A stretch of DNA of 5,714 nt from Pseudomonadota bacterium (GCA_023430845.1 JAEYYJ010000409.1:1-5714); one strand, 5' to 3'. Shown: positions 1-5,555, numbered from the stretch's first letter. Made by a program: numbers and translations. Notes: generated by a model not told the origin, from the letters alone.

Positions 1-154
1 TCACGACGGCGGCAAACATATCCTATGAACCTTGAGTATAGCCTGATCCGCCGACTGATTCATGGCGGACATGCGAAATCTGCCGAGAGAGCGGTCATTC
101 GTCGCTCCCCGCGGCCTCAACGACACATTCGCGGCGCACGGGGCGCGGCAGCAC
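1..154. other. Region downstream of the DUF169 gene, no convincing gene
   Basis: I see no recognisable protein, RNA gene or clear terminator here. On the minus strand there is a good Shine-Dalgarno-like GGGGAG (105-110), 6 nt before an ATG at 98. That ATG opens a 12-codon reading frame ending at 60. Its stop overlaps (ATGA) the ATG at 63 of a 20-codon frame that ends exactly at position 1. Both are too short to judge from one sequence. A plus-strand frame running from 62 is the antisense shadow of the DUF169 gene. Confidence 0.4.
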
Positions 155-958
155 TCACTTCTTGCCGCGATCCGGATAGCTGCGCGCCATGCCGTCGCGC
201 ACGTCGTTCTGTATACCGTATTGGGCGAAAGGATAGCGGAAGCCGTTCTTCGCGAGGGCTTCCATCCCCGTGATTGCCTTCGCGAGTTGGTCGGGCGGCA
301 ATGCCATGAGCATCTCGTCATCGAGCACACCGCCATAGCGCCGCTCGGCAAAGCAGGGAATGGAGAGCGACGGCTCGCGTTTTGTGAGCGCGCGTCCCCA
401 ACTGTCGGCGCAGGCGCTTTCGCCGACGACGCCCCAATCGAACTTCTTGTAGCCAGCCCATTGAAGCCCGTTGATGAAGTACATCATGGCGCCTGGCGTC
501 GCGTAGAACAGGACGATATCCGGCGGATCGAGCCGGCCGGCCGAGAGCGGTGCCACCGCCAGCGCGTCGTATTTGCCGTCGGGCACGCAGTGCATGGCCG
601 ATTGATGCTTCTTGGCGTCCTCAGGCGTCGAGAACCAGACGTTGACCATATGCGCGCCGGACTTCCACTTCTTGTCCTTGGCGCCGCCGAGCCCGACCAC
701 CGCGCGGCACTGTGCGCCGACGAGGTCGTCCGATGTGATGCCGACCGTCCAGCCGAGCCGCGAGGCCTGGGCGACGACCTGGTCGAGCGTGTGCACGGCC
801 TTGGGGCGGCGGATGCGCGGAATGGCCTCCATCTCGCTGCGGTCTTCGTAGAGCTTCATGGCAAAAGGAAACGAGCGCAGCCGCAGCAGGCGCTCGAGAT
901 CGGCGGCGAGTTTCGCGTAGTCGAAGGCGGCCGCTTCCGGCGCGTGCAGTGCGGTCAT
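155..958 (-). CDS. DUF169-family protein of unknown function
   Basis: This 267-residue protein looks like the DUF169 family (COG2043), whose biochemical role is not established. The family features I see are an N-terminal helical segment with PFAMKLYED (residues 31-39), a central part with GAQCRAVVGL (81-90), a hydrophobic FYATPGAMMYFINGLQW stretch (161-177) and the GESACADSWG segment (179-188). There are four cysteines (C84, C124, C183, C202); C84 and C183 sit in the best-conserved-looking segments and could be ligands or redox residues, which is inference only. No signal peptide or clear membrane helix is visible, so it is probably cytoplasmic. The ATG at 958 is supported by AGGGAG (968-973), 9 nt upstream. 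It is transcribed divergently from the GNAT acetyltransferase gene and is probably monocistronic within the window. Confidence is high that it is a real gene, moderate for the family. Confidence 0.85.
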   Translation of the reverse strand: MTALHAPEAAAFDYAKLAADLERLLRLRSFPFAMKLYEDRSEMEAIPRIRRPKAVHTLDQVVAQASRLGWTVGITSDDLVGAQCRAVVGLGGAKDKKWKSGAHMVNVWFSTPEDAKKHQSAMHCVPDGKYDALAVAPLSAGRLDPPDIVLFYATPGAMMYFINGLQWAGYKKFDWGVVGESACADSWGRALTKREPSLSIPCFAERRYGGVLDDEMLMALPPDQLAKAITGMEALAKNGFRYPFAQYGIQNDVRDGMARSYPDRGKK

Positions 959-988
959 CGTCAGGATCTCCCTGGCATGGTTCTAATG

Positions 989-1008
989 TTGTGCCGATAT
1001 TGTGCCGA
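989..1008. promoter_or_regulatory. Tandem 9-bp direct repeat in a divergent promoter region
   Basis: TTGTGCCGA occurs at 989-997 and again at 1000-1008 with a two-base TA spacer, so the units recur every 11 bp, about one helical turn. The repeat lies in the 97-bp gap between the divergent DUF169 and GNAT starts. Repeats spaced this way are typical of operator half-sites bound on one face of DNA. A role for a regulator of either gene is inference; no clean -35/-10 pair can be assigned. Confidence 0.35.
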
Positions 1009-1043
1009 GGCAGAGCGCCGTGCAAGGTGTTGCGTTCTGCCAC

Positions 1044-1052
1044 GGAGGAAGG
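1044..1052 (+). promoter_or_regulatory. Shine-Dalgarno site that sets the GNAT start
   Basis: GGAGGAAGG lies just upstream of the ATG at 1056 (7 nt from the end of its GGAGG core). A GTG at 1002 is in the same frame but lies inside the direct repeat and lacks a comparable site. This supports the shorter protein. Confidence 0.75.
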
Positions 1053-1055
1053 CTG

Positions 1056-1514
1056 ATGCTCACGGTTGGCAATCTCGTGCTGCGTCGTGCGACGCGCGCT
1101 GATCTCGATGCGGTTGTCGCTGTTCAGCGCGCAGCCTATGCGCGCAATCGTGAACTACTCGGTGTCGAGCCGCTACCGCTCATGACCGATTATGCAGTCA
1201 TCTTCGACAACTACGAGATCTGGGTTCCGGCGAATGGCGGCATCGAAGGTGTCCTGATCCTCAAGGCGCGTGCCGATGATCTGCTGATCTGGAGCATCGC
1301 GACAGACACCACGCGCCAGAAAGCCGGGCTGGGTCATGCCATGCTCGCGGCTGCCGAGGTGCGCGCGCGGGAGCTCGGTCTCGGCACGCTGCGCCTTTAT
1401 ACGGGTACGGTGCTCGCGCATCTGGTCGCGTGGTACACGCGCAACGGTTACGCGATCGAGCGCGTGGAGGAGCTGAGCGACCGCTCACTTACCCACATGA
1501 TCAAGCGGATTTGA
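1056..1514 (+). CDS. GNAT-family N-acetyltransferase
   Basis: This 152-residue protein has the layout of a GCN5-related N-acetyltransferase, which moves an acetyl group from acetyl-CoA to an amine. It opens with VLRRATRADLDAVVAVQRAAY (residues 8-28), the usual first strand and helix. Motif A, the acetyl-CoA pyrophosphate loop, is seen as TTRQKAGLGHAML (residues 85-97), matching the R/Q-x-x-G-x-G/A pattern. Motif B is AHLVAWYTRNGY (111-122), with Y117 in the position of the usual catalytic tyrosine. The substrate cannot be told: it could be a small molecule, an antibiotic or a protein N-terminus. The length is typical of the family. The start at 1056 is preferred over an in-frame GTG at 1002 because of its strong Shine-Dalgarno. 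It lies 96 bp upstream of the Cfa gene on the same strand, so the two may be co-transcribed, but an inverted repeat and a separate leader intervene. Confidence 0.88.
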   Translation: MLTVGNLVLRRATRADLDAVVAVQRAAYARNRELLGVEPLPLMTDYAVIFDNYEIWVPANGGIEGVLILKARADDLLIWSIATDTTRQKAGLGHAMLAAAEVRARELGLGTLRLYTGTVLAHLVAWYTRNGYAIERVEELSDRSLTHMIKRI

Positions 1515-1566
1515 CGAACGTATACGGTGCCCTCAGTGGTGGACGGGGGCGCCATATAGGGTAACA

Positions 1567-1594
1567 CTCGTCAGCTTCCGTCGCATCTGACGAG
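1567..1594 (+). promoter_or_regulatory. Inverted repeat abutting the cfa ribosome-binding site
   Basis: CTCGTCAG (1567-1574) and CTGACGAG (1587-1594) are perfect 8-bp inverted arms separated by 12 nt. The last G of the right arm starts the GGAGG core of the Shine-Dalgarno, and its GAG lies within the GAGGAGG stretch (1592-1598). In the mRNA this could fold into a hairpin that limits ribosome access. In DNA it could be a dyad operator. There is no T-run after it, so it is not an intrinsic terminator. Regulation is inferred. Confidence 0.4.
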
Positions 1595-1598
1595 GAGG
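1592..1598 (+). promoter_or_regulatory. Shine-Dalgarno for the Cfa gene, deciding ATG over TTG
   Basis: GAGGAGG ends directly before an in-frame TTG at 1599, which leaves no spacer. The ATG at 1611 is 12 nt downstream, a somewhat long but workable distance. The ATG start is therefore chosen. Confidence 0.65.
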
Positions 1599-1610
1599 TT
1601 GCCGCGCGCA

Positions 1611-2846
1611 ATGTTTCCACTCTCCAAAATGCTCGCTTCGTTCGTGAAGATCGGCACGCTCAACGTCGTGGACGCTGAGGGGAAAACGCATGTATTCGGC
1701 GGCGTGAAGCCGGGCCCGAGCGCGAATATGCAGCTCACCGATTCGAGCCTCTACCGCAAGCTCTTCTTCAATCCTGAGCTGCACGCGGGCGAAGCATATA
1801 TGGACGGGCGCATGACATTCCCGGACACGGGATTGCGTGCCTTCCTGACGCTGTTCTCGATCAATCGTCTCTCGCTCAGCAACCAGCCTGTGCAAGCGGT
1901 GCTACGTCGTGTCTCACGTGGCCTCAAGCGCTTTCAGCAGGCGAACCCGATCGGCAAGGCACAGCAGAACGTCGCGCACCACTACGATCTCGGCAATGCT
2001 TTCTACGAGCTCTTTCTCGACAGGGAGCTGTTCTATTCGTGCGCCTACTTTCGCGAGGAGAGTGAGACGCTCGAAGCGGCACAGCGCAACAAATGCCGTC
2101 TCATAGCGGCCAAGCTCAATCTGAAACCCGGCATGAACGTGCTCGATATCGGCTCCGGCTGGGGTGGGCTCGCGCGCTATCTCGCGCAGGTCGCCGACGT
2201 GAACGTGACCGGCGTCACGCTGTCGAAGGAGCAGTACGCGCTGGCTGTCGAGCGCACGAAAGCAGCGGGCCTCGAAGGGCGCGTGAAGTTCGCACTGCAG
2301 GATTATCGGCAGCTCACGACGAAATTCGATCGCATCGTCTCAGTCGGCATGTTCGAGCACGTGGGCGTCGGGCACTACGATGAGTTCTTCGCGAAGGTGA
2401 ATGATCTCCTGACCGATGATGGCGTCATGCTGCTCCACTCGATCGGCAAGATGAGTCCGCCCGGCACGGCGAGTCCGTGGCTCAGGAAGTACATCTTCCC
2501 CGGCGCCTATTCGCCCGCGCTTTCGGAGGTCTTTCCGGCGACGGAGAACAACAGCCTCTGGGTCACCGACCTCGAGTTCCTGCGCGTGCACTATGCGACG
2601 ACGCTCAGGCATTGGCACGAGCGCTTCGAGGCGAACCGGGAGAAGATCGCCGGGATGTACGACGAGCGCTTCTGCCGCATGTGGGAGTTCTACCTGATCA
2701 GCGCGGAGATGATGTTCCGCACGGGATCACAGGAAGTCTTCCACATGCAGCTCGCAAAGAAGCGCGATGCCGTGCCGATCACACGCGACTATGCTGTCGA
2801 TGTGCAGCGCGCGTATGAGCGCATCGAGCAGGAGCGTGGAATTTAG
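1611..2846 (+). CDS. cfa: Cyclopropane-fatty-acyl-phospholipid synthase family SAM methyltransferase
   Basis: This 411-residue enzyme belongs to the Cfa/mycolic-acid-methyltransferase family, which uses S-adenosylmethionine to add a methylene bridge across double bonds of unsaturated acyl chains in membrane phospholipids. It acts at the cytoplasmic membrane surface. An N-terminal lipid-binding region (about 1-110) precedes the methyltransferase fold. The hallmarks are HHYDLGNAFYELFLD (123-137), YSCAYF with C144, the SAM motif VLDIGSGWGGLARYL (177-191), SVGMFEHVG with E249, LLHSIG with H276, WLRKYIFPG (290-298) and HYATTL with Y328. By alignment from memory, C144, E249, H276 and Y328 match the bicarbonate-binding active-site residues C139, E239, H266 and Y317 of E. 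coli Cfa, so it looks catalytically intact. It is slightly longer than E. coli Cfa (382 residues). A methyltransferase making methyl-branched lipids is the main alternative. It ends 20 bp from the convergent permease gene. Confidence 0.93.
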   Translation: MFPLSKMLASFVKIGTLNVVDAEGKTHVFGGVKPGPSANMQLTDSSLYRKLFFNPELHAGEAYMDGRMTFPDTGLRAFLTLFSINRLSLSNQPVQAVLRRVSRGLKRFQQANPIGKAQQNVAHHYDLGNAFYELFLDRELFYSCAYFREESETLEAAQRNKCRLIAAKLNLKPGMNVLDIGSGWGGLARYLAQVADVNVTGVTLSKEQYALAVERTKAAGLEGRVKFALQDYRQLTTKFDRIVSVGMFEHVGVGHYDEFFAKVNDLLTDDGVMLLHSIGKMSPPGTASPWLRKYIFPGAYSPALSEVFPATENNSLWVTDLEFLRVHYATTLRHWHERFEANREKIAGMYDERFCRMWEFYLISAEMMFRTGSQEVFHMQLAKKRDAVPITRDYAVDVQRAYERIEQERGI

Positions 2847-2866
2847 AGCTCAGCGGTCCTCCGGCA
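2847..2866. other. 20-bp convergent gap between cfa and the permease gene
   Basis: The two stop codons face each other with only 20 bp between them. I see no hairpin followed by a T-run on either strand, so transcripts probably overlap at their 3' ends or end by Rho. Confidence 0.6.
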
Positions 2867-3724
2867 TCAGCGCCACATTTGAAGGCGGCGGCCATAGCTC
2901 TGGCTGATGCGATCGAAGATAATCGCCAGCAGCACGATGACGAGCCCGCCGATCAGGCCTTGACCGGAGTCGTTCCGCTGCAGCCCGAGAAGTACCGTTT
3001 CGCCGACACCGCGGGCGCCGATCATCGAGGCGATAACGACCATGGCTAGGGCCATCATCGTGGTTTGATTGATGCCCTGCATGATCGATGGGAGAGCGAG
3101 CGGCAATTGTATGAAGCGAATGGATTGCCATTCCGTCGTCCCGAATACGCGCCCTGCCTCGACTGCAGGAACATCGACTTGGCGAAGGCCGAGATCGGTG
3201 AGGCGGATCAGCGGCGGCGTCGCATAGATGACCGTGGCTAGAATAGCGGGAACCTTGCCGAGCCCGAGAAGCATTGCGGCGGGTATCAGATAGACGAAGC
3301 TCGGAATGGTCTGCATGAGGTCGAGAGTCGGCGAGATCACCCGGTTCGCTATGCGCGATCGCGCGGAGAGAATGCCGAGCGGCAGCCCGATGAGGATCGC
3401 GAATCCGACGGAGACGATGATGAGCGCAGTCGTCTGCATGGCCTGATCCCATTGGCCCAAAGCACCGATGAGCCAGAGGCATCCGACGACAGACAGCGAC
3501 AGAAGTAAGCGGCGGCTCGCAGCAAATGCGATAACGGCGACGACGGCTAGTACGATCAATGGTGGCGCGCTCCGCATGAGACCCTCGAGAGCGACCAGCA
3601 TCGCGAGAAGGCCGTTCGAGAAGGTCTCAAACGCGTTTCCGTGCGTTACGACAAGATAGTCGATGAACGCGTTCGTGCCGTTCTTCAGAGGTGTGCCGAA
3701 GTCAGGAAAAATGAACCCACCCAT
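2867..3724 (-). CDS. Glycine betaine/proline-type ABC transporter permease (ProW/OpuAB-like)
   Basis: This 285-residue inner-membrane protein is the permease of a compatible-solute ABC importer, related to ProW and the choline permease ChoW. Hydrophobic segments are visible at about 37-49, 53-69, 73-89, 98-119, 142-173 (probably two helices), 221-236 and 257-270. The cytoplasmic loop that docks the ATPase is intact: EAGRVFG (189-195), then nine residues, then IQLP (205-208), which fits the EAA---G---------I-LP consensus exactly. Other family-like segments are LDLMQTIPSFVYLIP (134-148) and GARGVGETVLLGL (236-248). It is shorter than E. coli ProW (354), which has a longer N-terminal part. The ATG at 3724 is chosen over the adjacent GTG at 3727 because GAAGGA (3731-3736) is 6 nt from the ATG and only 3 nt from the GTG. 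It follows the binding protein on the same strand. No ATPase gene follows; the next gene is convergent. The substrate (glycine betaine, choline or proline) is not determined. Confidence 0.92.
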   Translation of the reverse strand: MGGFIFPDFGTPLKNGTNAFIDYLVVTHGNAFETFSNGLLAMLVALEGLMRSAPPLIVLAVVAVIAFAASRRLLLSLSVVGCLWLIGALGQWDQAMQTTALIIVSVGFAILIGLPLGILSARSRIANRVISPTLDLMQTIPSFVYLIPAAMLLGLGKVPAILATVIYATPPLIRLTDLGLRQVDVPAVEAGRVFGTTEWQSIRFIQLPLALPSIMQGINQTTMMALAMVVIASMIGARGVGETVLLGLQRNDSGQGLIGGLVIVLLAIIFDRISQSYGRRLQMWR

Positions 3725-3730
3725 CACTGA

Positions 3731-3736
3731 TCCTTC
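3731..3736 (-). promoter_or_regulatory. Shine-Dalgarno of the permease gene
   Basis: GAAGGA on the minus strand sits 6 nt before the ATG at 3724. It decides between the two adjacent in-frame starts, GTG (3727) and ATG (3724). Confidence 0.65.
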
Positions 3737-3755
3737 GAAGATGATGAAAACGGAG

Positions 3756-3791
3756 GCGCGTTGCCGGCAAGTGAACCTGGCAACAACGCGC
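3756..3791 (-). promoter_or_regulatory. Intercistronic stem-loop between binding-protein and permease genes
   Basis: On the minus-strand transcript GCGCGUUG (3791-3784) pairs perfectly with CAACGCGC (3763-3756). The pairing extends inward by two G-U pairs and one G-C pair, giving about 11 bp and a 14-nt loop. No U-run follows. Stem-loops here are known in binding-protein transporter operons such as malE-malF, where they protect the upstream message and let the binding protein be made in excess over the permease. That role is inferred for this copy. Confidence 0.45.
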
Positions 3792-3826
3792 TGATGGGCT
3801 TCTGCGAGCGTCCGGCTTTCCGGGCT

Positions 3827-4870
3827 TCAGTTCAGCTCGGCCGTCACGCGCTTCGCGACGCCCTCCGGCACCCACGCTCGCCAGGTATCGGCATTGGTGG
3901 TGAGGAAATGCCGCGCGGCGTCTTCGGCACTGCCGCCGCTCTCCTGCATGTGCGCAAGTGCTGCGGATACGAGCGCGTCGGAGGTCGTATAGGCCTTGAG
4001 GAATTCGGCAACCTTGGGCGCTCGCTCGACGAAGTCGGCGCGCGCGCCGATGTCGATGCGCACCACCGGGTAGGCTGTAGCATCCTTCGCCGTTGCGGGA
4101 TCCGCTACGGCTTGCAAGGCGTTCCACTTGGCTTCGTCGTAGGGTGGCTCTTCAAGACGTACGACATCTTTTTGAATTTTGCCGAGTAGCCACGTCGGGC
4201 CCCAGTAATAGAAGAGAACGGGCCGCTTCCGGCGGATGGATGAATCGATCGCGGCGGAAAGCGCGGCGCCTGATCCCGGCCGGAAGTTCGTGAAGTGCTC
4301 CGTCAGGCCATAGGCATGAAGCTTCTTCGTATTCATGATTTCGCATTGCCAGCCGGCGATGCAATTATAGAAGCGCCCCTTGCCCGGCTCTTCCGGGTCA
4401 CGGAAAACGTCCTTGAAGTTCGGGAGATCCTGAACCGACCTCAAGCCTTTTGCGGGAGCATTCTCGCCCTCGACGAGATAGCGCGGCACGAACCAGGCCT
4501 GAACGGCATCCGGCACATTCACGCCAAGCGATACGAGCACACCCTTGGCAACGCCTTCTTCCCAACTGGGTGGATTGCTGCCCGGCCAGACCTCCATGAG
4601 GATGTCGATATCGCCGCGCGCGATGCCCGCGTGCAGCGGGATCGTTGCCCCCGGTATGAGATCGACTGCGCAATTGTAGCCATGCTTGATGATGAATTGC
4701 GCCACCGCAGTGTGGAATGCGTTCGAATCCCAATCGAGACCACCGAAGACGATGGGCTTTTTGGTTTCGCAGATCGCTTCTTCTGCGGCGGCGTTGCCGG
4801 ACAAGATTGGCGCGAGAGCGAAAGCAAGAAGCATCCCGATAATGCGGGGATAGTGGATGAGCTTGAGCAT
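3827..4870 (-). CDS. Periplasmic glycine betaine/choline-type substrate-binding protein (ProX/OpuAC-like)
   Basis: This 347-residue protein is the periplasmic receptor of a compatible-solute ABC importer, partner of the permease downstream. Residues 1-29 form a signal peptide: K3 and R9, a hydrophobic core IIGMLLAFALAPIL (10-23), and cleavage likely near NAAA|EE. There is no lipobox, so it should be soluble in the periplasm. The OpuAC fold is indicated by IVFGGLDWDSN (40-50), GDIDILMEVWPGS (86-98), NCIAGWQCE (169-177) and LFYYWGPTW (219-227). From memory, E. coli ProX binds the trimethylammonium group with three tryptophans (W65, W140, W188) and has a disulfide flanking W140. Here W95, W174 and W223 or W227, with C170 and C176 flanking W174, fit that pattern, so a quaternary-amine ligand is likely. 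The ATG at 4870 is chosen because GGAGGG lies 6 nt upstream; a longer in-frame start at 4903 would bury the signal peptide. Glycine betaine, proline betaine and choline cannot be separated. Confidence 0.93.
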   Translation of the reverse strand: MLKLIHYPRIIGMLLAFALAPILSGNAAAEEAICETKKPIVFGGLDWDSNAFHTAVAQFIIKHGYNCAVDLIPGATIPLHAGIARGDIDILMEVWPGSNPPSWEEGVAKGVLVSLGVNVPDAVQAWFVPRYLVEGENAPAKGLRSVQDLPNFKDVFRDPEEPGKGRFYNCIAGWQCEIMNTKKLHAYGLTEHFTNFRPGSGAALSAAIDSSIRRKRPVLFYYWGPTWLLGKIQKDVVRLEEPPYDEAKWNALQAVADPATAKDATAYPVVRIDIGARADFVERAPKVAEFLKAYTTSDALVSAALAHMQESGGSAEDAARHFLTTNADTWRAWVPEGVAKRVTAELN

Positions 4871-4876
4871 CGTGTG

Positions 4877-4882
4877 CCCTCC
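4877..4882 (-). promoter_or_regulatory. Shine-Dalgarno that sets the binding-protein start
   Basis: GGAGGG on the minus strand is 6 nt upstream of the ATG at 4870. It lies inside the longer frame opening at 4903, which argues against that earlier start. Confidence 0.8.
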
Positions 4883-4918
4883 GCGAAGAAACAACGGGAA
4901 CACAGCCAGCTCTGACTC

Positions 4919-5089
4919 TTACCCTGATGTTCTTCGGATTCCGGCGACCTCAGCACGAGGCATGAACACGCCGAGAAGGATGCCGGGCTCCAGCCGCAGA
5001 GACATGCAGAGCCGCGTTGGAATGCCATGAGCGCAGCGCTTGATGCGCTCAGGCGTCGACGAGTGCCGCTCAGCAACAATGAACAGCAT
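4919..5089 (-). CDS. Possible small protein of 56 residues, unrecognised
   Basis: A complete minus-strand frame runs from an ATG at 5089 to a TAA ending at 4919, with a TAG 9 nt upstream of the ATG. The product would start MLFIVAERHSSTPERIK and contain LRLEPGILLGVFMPRAEVAG (residues 31-50), ending RRTSG. It has two cysteines (20, 28), many arginines and one moderately hydrophobic stretch. I do not recognise it. It ends 48 nt before the binding-protein start on the same strand, so it could be a leader frame or an operon member. Against it: there is no good Shine-Dalgarno before the ATG, and an 8-bp inverted repeat lies within it. It could be a decayed remnant or chance. Confidence 0.28.
   Translation of the reverse strand: MLFIVAERHSSTPERIKRCAHGIPTRLCMSLRLEPGILLGVFMPRAEVAGIRRTSG
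5028..5051. repeat. 8-bp inverted repeat, hairpin or operator candidate
   Basis: TGAGCGCA (5028-5035) and TGCGCTCA (5044-5051) are perfect inverted arms around an 8-nt spacer. There is no T-run on either side, so a terminator role is unlikely. It could be a dyad operator or an RNA hairpin in the leader of the binding-protein transcript. Confidence 0.4.
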
Positions 5090-5093
5090 GGAC

Positions 5094-5109
5094 CCGGACT
5101 AACGTCCGG
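5094..5109. repeat. Short GC-rich hairpin downstream of the HPF gene
   Basis: CCGGAC (5094-5099) and GTCCGG (5104-5109) form a perfect 6-bp stem with a 4-nt loop, about 78 nt past the HPF stop on the minus strand. It may stabilise or help end the HPF message, but the U-run of an intrinsic terminator is missing. Confidence 0.4.
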
Positions 5110-5186
5110 TGCCACGCAAGTCAAACCTGAAACGCCGCAAGTGGGCGATTTTCACCCCGCGTGACGAGCTTACGCGCCGTTTGATC

Positions 5187-5555
5187 TCAGGATGCGCCAT
5201 TCGGCGTCGGCTTGCGCCGCGCCCGCTCGCGTTTGGCCGTGTTGGTCATCTTGCCAGCGGTCGCATCGAGCTTTCGCTGCGCCGCATTAAAGGTATCACG
5301 CAGTGCAATGAAGACGTCCGTGTAGTCCCCCTCGCTATTGATCACGATCGGCTGCTGTCCGGGCATGCCTAGGTCGATCTTGACCGTGAACATCTTGGCG
5401 CGCGCGTCCGTGCGGTTCGGTGACGAGATCACGACGCGTGCATGGGTCATGCGGTCGAAATGTCCATGCAGGCGCTGAAATTTCTCCTGGATGCGAGTCT
5501 CAAGCGCTTCGCTCTTGTCGACTCCGTGGAAGGAGATCTCGAGGGGTGTCGTCAT
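5187..5555 (-). CDS. HPF/RaiA-like ribosome-associated protein
   Basis: This 122-residue protein resembles the sigma-54 modulation/HPF/RaiA (S30AE) family, which bind the decoding region of the 30S subunit and stall or protect ribosomes in stationary phase or stress. The order fits the beta-alpha-beta-beta-beta-alpha fold: strand LEISFHGV (5-12), helix SEALETRIQEKFQRLHGHF (15-33), strands HARVVIS (38-44), KMFTVKIDLG (54-63) and QPIVINSEGDYTD (68-80), and a second helix VFIALRDTFNAAQRKLDA (81-98). A lysine/arginine-rich tail (about 102-117) follows, suited to rRNA contact. It is a short form: longer than E. coli HPF (95) and without the C-terminal dimerisation domain of long HPF. Given its divergence, the exact role (hibernation, protection or another S30AE function) is uncertain. 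The ATG at 5555 is preferred over a frame opening at 5630, because the family match begins there and AAGG lies 10 nt upstream. Confidence 0.82.
   Translation of the reverse strand: MTTPLEISFHGVDKSEALETRIQEKFQRLHGHFDRMTHARVVISSPNRTDARAKMFTVKIDLGMPGQQPIVINSEGDYTDVFIALRDTFNAAQRKLDATAGKMTNTAKRERARRKPTPNGAS

Larger units (their letters stand above)
4871..5186. other. 316-bp intergenic region upstream of the binding-protein gene
   Basis: This gap separates the HPF gene (upstream) from the binding-protein gene, both on the minus strand. It holds the Shine-Dalgarno of the latter, a possible 56-codon frame and two hairpins (5028-5051 and 5094-5109). A TTGACT sequence on the minus strand (5124-5119) could be a -35 box, but no good -10 lies at the right distance, so I do not call a promoter. 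No intrinsic terminator with a T-run is seen after the HPF gene. Confidence 0.5.

Noticed and set aside
62..1102. Long plus-strand open frame of 346 codons antisense to the DUF169 gene
   Set aside because: The minus-strand protein matches a known family and has a Shine-Dalgarno. The antisense frame is Arg/His/Ala-rich as expected for a shadow in high-GC DNA, and it overruns the GNAT start.
1511..1560. Possible promoter for cfa using TTGACG (1511-1516) and TATAGG (1555-1560)
   Set aside because: The two hexamers are 38 bp apart, and neither has a fitting partner at 16-18 bp.
1599..1610. TTG at 1599 as the Cfa start
   Set aside because: The Shine-Dalgarno ends immediately before it, leaving no spacing. 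The ATG at 1611 is preferred.
3812..3823. CCGG-CTTT-CCGG mini-hairpin just after the binding-protein stop
   Set aside because: Only 4 bp of stem and no T-run, so too weak to call a terminator. The larger stem at 3756-3791 is a better candidate.
4295..4915. Plus-strand open frame of 206 codons opposite the binding-protein gene
   Set aside because: It is the mirror of a clear ProX-like gene with a signal peptide and ligand tryptophans, and the product resembles nothing I know.
4519..5124. Minus-strand open frame of 201 codons overlapping the binding-protein start
   Set aside because: It is a Ser/Arg/Cys-rich shadow in another frame of the binding-protein gene. The signal peptide frame is clearly the coding one.
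4871..5186. Riboswitch or small RNA in the large intergenic gap
   Set aside because: I could not match any known riboswitch core or 6S/SRP-like fold by eye. Only two simple hairpins are visible.
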